Assembly: GCA_964374115.1 (NCBI GenBank)
Contig: CAYJXK010000036.1
Coordinates: forward strand, 1 to 7,726
DNA: 7,726 nucleotides
Source of the DNA: CAYJXK01 sp964374115
Lineage (GTDB): Bacteria; Patescibacteriota; Patescibacteriia; Magasanikbacterales; UBA922
Reading direction: 5' to 3'
Shown: piece after piece, positions 4,811-7,726 of the stretch
How the letters are laid out: every line of letters starts with the position of its first letter
Position numbering within the stretch: the stretch's first letter is position 1
Notes under the pieces: model-generated
Seen by the model: the letters and a program-made list of their open reading frames with translations, nothing else
The model's database searches: none
Told to the model about the DNA's origin: nothing
Program-made: the position numbers and the translations under genes

Positions 4811-5512
4811 TCACGAACCATTGATAAAACGCAGTGCCATCTCCATTTTTCTTCCCTCAAAATGCTCTCTCCCGCGCCCGAGCGTCTCATGGTGCGTCTC
4901 AGGCCCCAGAAGACACAGCCCATATTCACAGGCTCGGATATGCGCACGAATTTCTGACGCGACATGCGGATGATCGGCCGACTCCTCGGCCATCTCACGC
5001 AAGACCGCGAGATCTTCTTCGACTCTTTGGAGGACAAGCGTCCATGATGTGACATGTGCTTCAAACTGCTTCTGCAAAACACTTTGAACCTGCTGGGTCA
5101 CATAACGGCGGATGTCTCCCCGAAGCTCAATAACCGCTCGGGCAATATCGAGCCGATCCTCCGCGAGAAAAAAATCTGTGAGCTGTCTGCCGCGCATCAG
5201 CTCTTGCAATGTTCCTCCCCATCCGATATATGCCGTATAGGCTTTTTTTGTGTTGAGTGAAAGTTTTTGGACAAAAAATTGTTCCCCCATCTGTCCCTCA
5301 GTGACAACCAAAAAGCTATTAAACGCTTTGCGATACGGCCATGTCTTCTTGCCAAAATGAATTATGATTTGTTCAAGATCGTCGATCGTGATCTGTCCAT
5401 TCTCATGAAGAGTCTTTTCTGCGTCTCGCATTTCTCCGATAAGAGATGGAGGGGCGTACTCAGAAACATCTTGCAACAGATGACGAAAAATCTGTAATGT
5501 GGGCCGATGCAT
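4811..5512 (-). CDS. Uncharacterised helical protein, 233 residues
   Basis: I cannot assign a function. The protein is soluble-looking, with no signal peptide or membrane segment. Recognisable blocks are ITIDDLEQIIIHFGKKTWPY (41-60), RKAFNSF (61-67), GQMGEQFFVQKL (73-84), KKAYTAYIGWGGTLQELMRG (89-108) and FFLAEDRLDIARAVIELR (114-131). A long, probably coiled-coil region (about 135-180, with VLQRVEEDLAVLREMAEE) and an alpha-helical tail with three histidines (HH 207-208, H217) follow. From memory the GKKxWPYRKAF block resembles uncharacterised proteins frequent in Patescibacteria, but I cannot verify this. The start at ATG 5512 is set by a good promoter whose predicted transcript begins at or next to this ATG. 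It converges on the kinase cluster, with foldback copy 2 between them. Confidence 0.75.
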   Translation of the reverse strand: MHRPTLQIFRHLLQDVSEYAPPSLIGEMRDAEKTLHENGQITIDDLEQIIIHFGKKTWPYRKAFNSFLVVTEGQMGEQFFVQKLSLNTKKAYTAYIGWGGTLQELMRGRQLTDFFLAEDRLDIARAVIELRGDIRRYVTQQVQSVLQKQFEAHVTSWTLVLQRVEEDLAVLREMAEESADHPHVASEIRAHIRACEYGLCLLGPETHHETLGRGREHFEGRKMEMALRFINGS

Positions 5513-5518
5513 ATGGAT

Positions 5519-5547
5519 ATATTAGAACGTATGCGTTTGCCTTTCAA
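5519..5547 (-). promoter_or_regulatory. Promoter giving a leaderless message for the 233-residue protein
   Basis: On the minus strand, TTGAAA (5547-5542) and TAATAT (5524-5519) are separated by exactly 17 bases. A start point 6-7 bases past the -10 box falls on the ATG at 5512. No Shine-Dalgarno is present, consistent with leaderless translation. The -35 box overlaps the arm of the hairpin at 5546-5565. Confidence 0.55.
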
Positions 5548-5570
5548 AGAGGTATTGGCCTCTTTTTTTT
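5546..5570 (+). terminator. Intrinsic terminator-like hairpin, plus strand
   Basis: AAAGAGG (5546-5552) pairs with CCTCTTT (5559-5565) across TATTGG, and eight T run from 5563 to 5570. By shape it terminates plus-strand transcription, yet both adjacent genes are on the minus strand, where only three T follow the stem. It may block antisense read-through or be a weak minus-strand terminator for the calcium-repeat gene. Confidence 0.5.
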
Positions 5571-5580
5571 CTCGTGAGTG

Positions 5581-5964
5581 TTATAGCGCCTTTCCTTCTC
5601 CGAGTGGGTTAAATCCATTCAATACTTCAACCCCATCAAAAAATCCGTCTCCGTCTGTGTCAGGAGATGCTGGATTGGTTTTCCATGTGGCTATTTCAGA
5701 TGTATCGGTCAAACCATCAAAATCACTATCAAATTCCGTGTCACTTGTTTTGAGTTCCGCTTCTTTTTCCGCGGGTATCCCATCGCCATCACGGTCATTT
5801 TCTGGAAATATCTGCTGCGCGCTCTGTACTGAAGACGTTGAAATATTTTCTCCAGGCGCCTCCATGAATCGGTATGGAAACTCCCGCTTCTTTGAAAAGA
5901 AGAAAACTCCTCCCGCGATAAGGAGAATAACGACGCCAACAAAACCTATCCACCGTATGTTCAT
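5581..5964 (-). CDS. Membrane-anchored protein with DxDxDG calcium-binding repeats
   Basis: The 127-residue protein has one N-terminal transmembrane segment (about residues 5-23), a KKR stop-transfer, a linker, and then three calcium-binding loops of the thrombospondin type 3 / EF-hand-like kind: DRDGDG (57-62), DSDFDG (79-84) and DTDGDG (102-107). Each is followed by an acidic helix such as EKEAELKTSDTEF or VEVLNGFNPLG. In this family the loops bind Ca2+ and rigidify extracellular stalks, and the basic residues after the helix fit export by an uncleaved anchor only if the basic side is revised; topology is therefore uncertain. Small proteins of this layout are common in Patescibacteria genomes. 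There is no Shine-Dalgarno; a TACTAT box (5976-5971) ends 6 bases before ATG 5964, so it may be leaderless. The 233-residue gene follows on the same strand after 68 bases. Confidence 0.75.
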   Translation of the reverse strand: MNIRWIGFVGVVILLIAGGVFFFSKKREFPYRFMEAPGENISTSSVQSAQQIFPENDRDGDGIPAEKEAELKTSDTEFDSDFDGLTDTSEIATWKTNPASPDTDGDGFFDGVEVLNGFNPLGEGKAL

Positions 5965-5977
5965 ATTGAAATAGTAT

Positions 5978-6139
5978 GGGTCAGTCGTCGAATGCGCTTT
6001 CGTAGCGAAATTTCATAATTTCGAGACAGAATTGCTGAACAAATTTTTTGGCCTATCTGTAAGATAAACCAAAAAATTTTGAAGCGATTATGGCCGACAT
6101 TATGAAATTGCAGTAGCAATGATATTCGGCGACAGACCC
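5978..6139. repeat. Foldback element beside the recombinase gene
   Basis: This 162-base imperfect palindrome is centred near 6059. The outer arms 5978-5993 and 6124-6139 (GGGTCAGTCGTCGAAT against its near complement) match at 14 of 16 positions. The middle arms 6007-6023 and 6095-6111 (GAAATTTCATAATTTCG) match at 15 of 17. The inner arms AAATTTTTTGG (6041-6051) and CCAAAAAATTT (6069-6079) are perfect, then TATCT/AGATA closes on a GTA loop. It shares no obvious sequence with the repeats at 802 and 4610. It fills the divergent intergenic space between the calcium-repeat protein and the recombinase. Confidence 0.7.
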
Positions 6140-6160
6140 AGTATAGCAGGGTGAGTGACC

Positions 6161-6208
6161 ATTGACAATGAATCATAAAAGACCGCCGGGTTGTTGTTCA
6201 TTGTTAAT
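6161..6208. repeat. 12-base inverted repeat over the recombinase promoter
   Basis: ATTGACAATGAA (6161-6172) and TTCATTGTTAAT (6197-6208) are complementary at 11 of 12 positions with 24 bases between. The right arm overlaps the proposed -35 box at 6201-6206, so it could be an operator, perhaps for autoregulation. Simple A+T-rich filler of this kind is also common. Confidence 0.35.
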
Positions 6209-6229
6209 TGTTCAGACATGTCGTACAAT
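6201..6229 (+). promoter_or_regulatory. Promoter of the tyrosine recombinase
   Basis: TTGTTA (6201-6206) and TACAAT (6224-6229) are separated by 17 bases and match the sigma70 consensus at 4 and 5 of 6 positions. The predicted start near 6236 is 3 bases before ATG 6239, giving an essentially leaderless message and excluding the in-frame ATGs upstream. Confidence 0.5.
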
Positions 6230-6238
6230 ATATCCCGT

Positions 6239-7204
6239 ATGGATGATCTCTCACGCTATCTTACTGCATTTCTCGAATATCTTGAAATTGAAAAAAATAG
6301 AAGTGACAAAACACTTCGCAATTATGATTTTTATATCCGTCGATTTTTGCATTGGCTGGGGGAGAGAAAAAAGCCGAATGATATCACATCTGAAAAAGTA
6401 CGTCAATATCGGCTCTGGCTCAACCGACTTATCGACGTGCATGGAGAGCCACTCAAAAAAAATACACAAAATTATCACCTTATTGCCATCAGGTCATTCC
6501 TCAAATATCTGGCAAAACGGGATATACAAACGCTCGCGTCAGAAAAAATTGAACTCATGAAAATGCCAGATCGCGACGTATCATTTTTGGATGGGGGGGA
6601 TCTGAATCGATTGCTCGAAGCGCCGCTTCTCGCACGAGACACGAAACATGAAGCGCGAGACAAAAAAAATGACCATACCCCAACATATCGGGATAAGGCA
6701 ATCCTGGAGCTGCTCTTCTCCACTGGCCTGCGTGTATCGGAACTGGCCAATTTGAAACAAGACAACGTGAATTTGAAGCGCGATGAATTTACGGTAATGG
6801 GAAAGGGCAAAAAATCACGCGTGGTATTCCTGTCTGAACAGGCAAAGTATTGGATCAAAAAATATTTGGATGCGCGCAAAGACATGAATCCGTATTTGTT
6901 TGTATCGCATGTACGAAATACGAAAACGACGAAAGGGACGAAAGACGAACCGCTGACGTCTCGCAGTATTGAACGAATTGTTCAAAAATACGCCAAAGCC
7001 GCTGGCGTAACCAAGCCAGTGACCCCACACACCTTGCGACATTCATTCGCGACTGATCTTTTAACCAATGGCGCCGATATTAGAAGCGTCCAGACCATGC
7101 TTGGGCATTCTTCTATCACGACGACTCAAATTTATACGCACATTACCGATCGAGAACTTTTAAATATTCACAAAAAGTTTCATGGGAAAAAGCGAGGAGA
7201 TTGA
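6239..7204 (+). CDS. XerC/XerD-type tyrosine recombinase
   Basis: From ATG 6239 the protein has 321 residues, within the usual 295-330. The N-terminal SAM-like DNA-binding domain (about 4-95) includes YLEIEKNRSDKTLRNYDFYI and IRSFLKYL. The catalytic domain carries the full set: Arg165 in STGLRVSEL, Lys189 in GKGKKSR, His264 and Arg267 in HTLRHSFATDLL, His290 in LGHSSI and the nucleophile Tyr299 in TQIYTHI. It breaks and rejoins DNA at short inverted sites, either dif for chromosome dimer resolution or an integration site. Two hydrophilic inserts look recently grown: ARDTKHEARDKKNDH (132-146) and RNTKTTKGTKDEP (226-238), both from near-repetitive DNA. The start follows from the promoter; ATG 6191 and 6218 lie in or before it. 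A tRNA-Arg gene begins 46 bases downstream, a frequent integration target, but similarity favours a housekeeping Xer. Confidence 0.88.
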   Translation: MDDLSRYLTAFLEYLEIEKNRSDKTLRNYDFYIRRFLHWLGERKKPNDITSEKVRQYRLWLNRLIDVHGEPLKKNTQNYHLIAIRSFLKYLAKRDIQTLASEKIELMKMPDRDVSFLDGGDLNRLLEAPLLARDTKHEARDKKNDHTPTYRDKAILELLFSTGLRVSELANLKQDNVNLKRDEFTVMGKGKKSRVVFLSEQAKYWIKKYLDARKDMNPYLFVSHVRNTKTTKGTKDEPLTSRSIERIVQKYAKAAGVTKPVTPHTLRHSFATDLLTNGADIRSVQTMLGHSSITTTQIYTHITDRELLNIHKKFHGKKRGD

Positions 7205-7233
7205 TTGACAATAGAAAAAAAGAAGGATAGATT
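7205..7233 (+). promoter_or_regulatory. Promoter of tRNA-Arg
   Basis: A perfect -35 TTGACA (7205-7210) directly follows the recombinase stop codon. After 17 bases comes TAGATT (7228-7233), 4 of 6 to consensus. Transcription would begin near 7240, about 10 bases before the mature tRNA. Confidence 0.5.
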
Positions 7234-7250
7234 GAGTGCGAATATACGAT

Positions 7251-7325
7251 GTCCCCGTAGTTCAATGGATAGAATAGGAGCCTTCTAAGCTCTAGATCGT
7301 GGTTCGATTCCACGCGGGGACACCA
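7251..7325 (+). tRNA. tRNA-Arg (anticodon UCU), CCA encoded
   Basis: The cloverleaf is complete. Acceptor GTCCCCG (7251-7257) pairs CGGGGAC (7315-7321) with discriminator A7322 and encoded CCA (7323-7325). The D stem is GTTC (7260-7263) with GAAT (7272-7275), including one G-U pair. The anticodon stem GGAGC (7277-7281) pairs GCTCT (7289-7293), with loop CTTCTAA and anticodon TCT at 7284-7286, reading AGA and AGG. The T arm is CGTGG (7298-7302), loop TTCGATT, CCACG (7310-7314). The variable loop has four bases. Confidence 0.95.
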
Positions 7326-7392
7326 ATCAGGAAAAGTCAATGCCTCGCCATGGGCGGGTCTGCAAATGAACGCTTTTGAAATAGTCAAGTTT
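7326..7392. other. Gap holding the insertion-sequence end
   Basis: The end of the IS30-type element must lie in these 67 bases between the tRNA CCA and the transposase stop. I cannot fix the terminal inverted repeat without the other end, which is outside the window. A small hairpin CGCC-ATG-GGCG lies at about 7346-7356. No terminator with a T-tract follows the tRNA. Confidence 0.4.
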
Positions 7393-7726
7393 TCAATGCA
7401 CCACTTTGTTAATAACTTCATTAGGGGATAAATAGTTTAAACATTTCCTTGGCCGGTTATTTAGCTTCTCTTGAATCTCATATATCTCTATCGGTGACTT
7501 GCGATAAGTCAGTATTCCGCGGCAGGTAATGGCGAATCAATTTGTTGGCGTTTTCCACCCCGCCCTTTTGCCACGAAGCAAAGGGGTCGCAAAAGTACGT
7601 ATCGATTCCATATTCTTTTTTGATCGCCGTGTGCTGTACTCCTTCTGTCCCATTGTCAAAAGTAATAGTTAAGGTTATGTCGTCAAAATTTGGTTGGTAA
7701 TTTTGGTGAACACTGAACGGTTGTTC
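7393..7726 (-). pseudogene. IS30-family transposase, C-terminal part, frameshifted and cut by the window edge
   Basis: On the minus strand the reading from 7726 gives 82 residues including TITFDNGTEG (second catalytic Asp, D24 of the fragment), TYFCDPFASWQKGG and VENANKLIRHYLP (catalytic Glu, E58). Asp and Glu are 33 residues apart, the DD(33)E spacing of IS30. The reading stops at TGA 7480-7478, but the expected C-terminus EIQEKLNNRPRKCLNYLSPNEV continues in another frame down to TGA 7395-7393. Loss of two bases from a TATATA run near 7481-7485 would explain it, since restoring TA gives D-I-Y-E-I-Q. The catalytic core is upstream of the break, so the product would lose only its tail; sequencing error is also possible. 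The N-terminal half is outside the window. Confidence 0.85.

Noticed and set aside
4833..4885. A fourth repeat copy: GCCATCTCCATTTTTCTTCC and following bases resemble one arm of the 178-base repeat
   Set aside because: It is coding sequence at the 3' end of the 233-residue gene, the match is short and gapped, and no partner arm is present.
4684..5082. Minus-strand reading frame of 132 codons over foldback copy 2 and the end of the 233-residue gene
   Set aside because: It is out of frame with the supported gene and its C-terminal half is repeat DNA.
6191..6238. N-terminal extension of the recombinase (ATG 6191 or 6218)
   Set aside because: The proposed promoter boxes lie within it, and the family starts near MDDLSRYL.
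6198..6240. A dif-type XerCD site upstream of the recombinase
   Set aside because: No pair of 11-base inverted arms with a 6-base centre resembling known dif sites could be seen.
7143..7421. Minus-strand reading frame with WCPRVESNHDLELRR
   Set aside because: It is the translation of the antisense of tRNA-Arg, a well-known spurious protein, running into the insertion-sequence end in the wrong frame.
1..7726. CRISPR array, toxin-antitoxin pair, restriction-modification or phage genes
   Set aside because: No regularly spaced direct repeats and no supporting protein motifs were found on either strand; the only mobile signals are the foldback elements, the recombinase and the IS30 fragment.

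Overview
The window reads like a fragment of a small-genome bacterium, most likely a member of the Candidate Phyla Radiation (Patescibacteria). The evidence is indirect. Most genes right of about position 980 lack a Shine-Dalgarno sequence, and two have a -10 box 6 to 9 bases upstream of the ATG, as in leaderless messages. There is a membrane-anchored protein with DxDxDG calcium repeats and an uncharacterised helical protein of a kind I associate with this group. TGA is used as a stop, which argues against the UGA-recoded Gracilibacteria and Absconditabacteria. No ribosomal or other marker gene is present, so the phylum is an inference.

Layout. (1) Positions 1-765: two minus-strand genes, a small secreted or lipoprotein-like Cys-rich protein followed by a cold-shock-domain protein. 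They have a textbook sigma70 promoter (TTGACA-17-CATACT), strong ribosome binding sites and a terminator; this block looks different in style from the rest. (2) Positions 802-978: a 177-base foldback repeat. (3) Positions 983-4588: a tight plus-strand cluster, rpiB, rpe (4-base overlap), a second foldback element, a thioredoxin-reductase-like flavoprotein, a three-helix membrane protein and a PfkB-family sugar kinase (8-base overlap). (4) Positions 4610-4787: the first foldback repeat again, inverted, so the cluster is bracketed by an inverted pair. (5) Positions 4811-5964: two minus-strand genes, an unrecognised 233-residue protein and the calcium-repeat membrane protein, separated by a hairpin. 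(6) Positions 5978-6139: a third, unrelated foldback element in the divergent intergenic region. (7) Positions 6239-7204: a XerC/XerD-type tyrosine recombinase. (8) Positions 7251-7325: tRNA-Arg(UCU) with encoded CCA and its own promoter. (9) Positions 7393-7726: the frameshifted 3' part of an IS30-family transposase on the minus strand, running off the window.

How the genes fit together. RpiB and Rpe interconvert ribose 5-phosphate, ribulose 5-phosphate and xylulose 5-phosphate, and a PfkB kinase could feed a sugar or nucleoside into that pool, so the cluster is plausibly a pentose-phosphate module with an attached redox flavoprotein. All three enzymes with readable active sites depart from the textbook residues. 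The most unusual structure is the set of self-complementary elements: an inverted near-identical pair flanking the metabolic cluster, a diverged relative inside it, and a separate one beside the recombinase. They look like MITE-type or structured-RNA repeats and fit no repeat family I can name.
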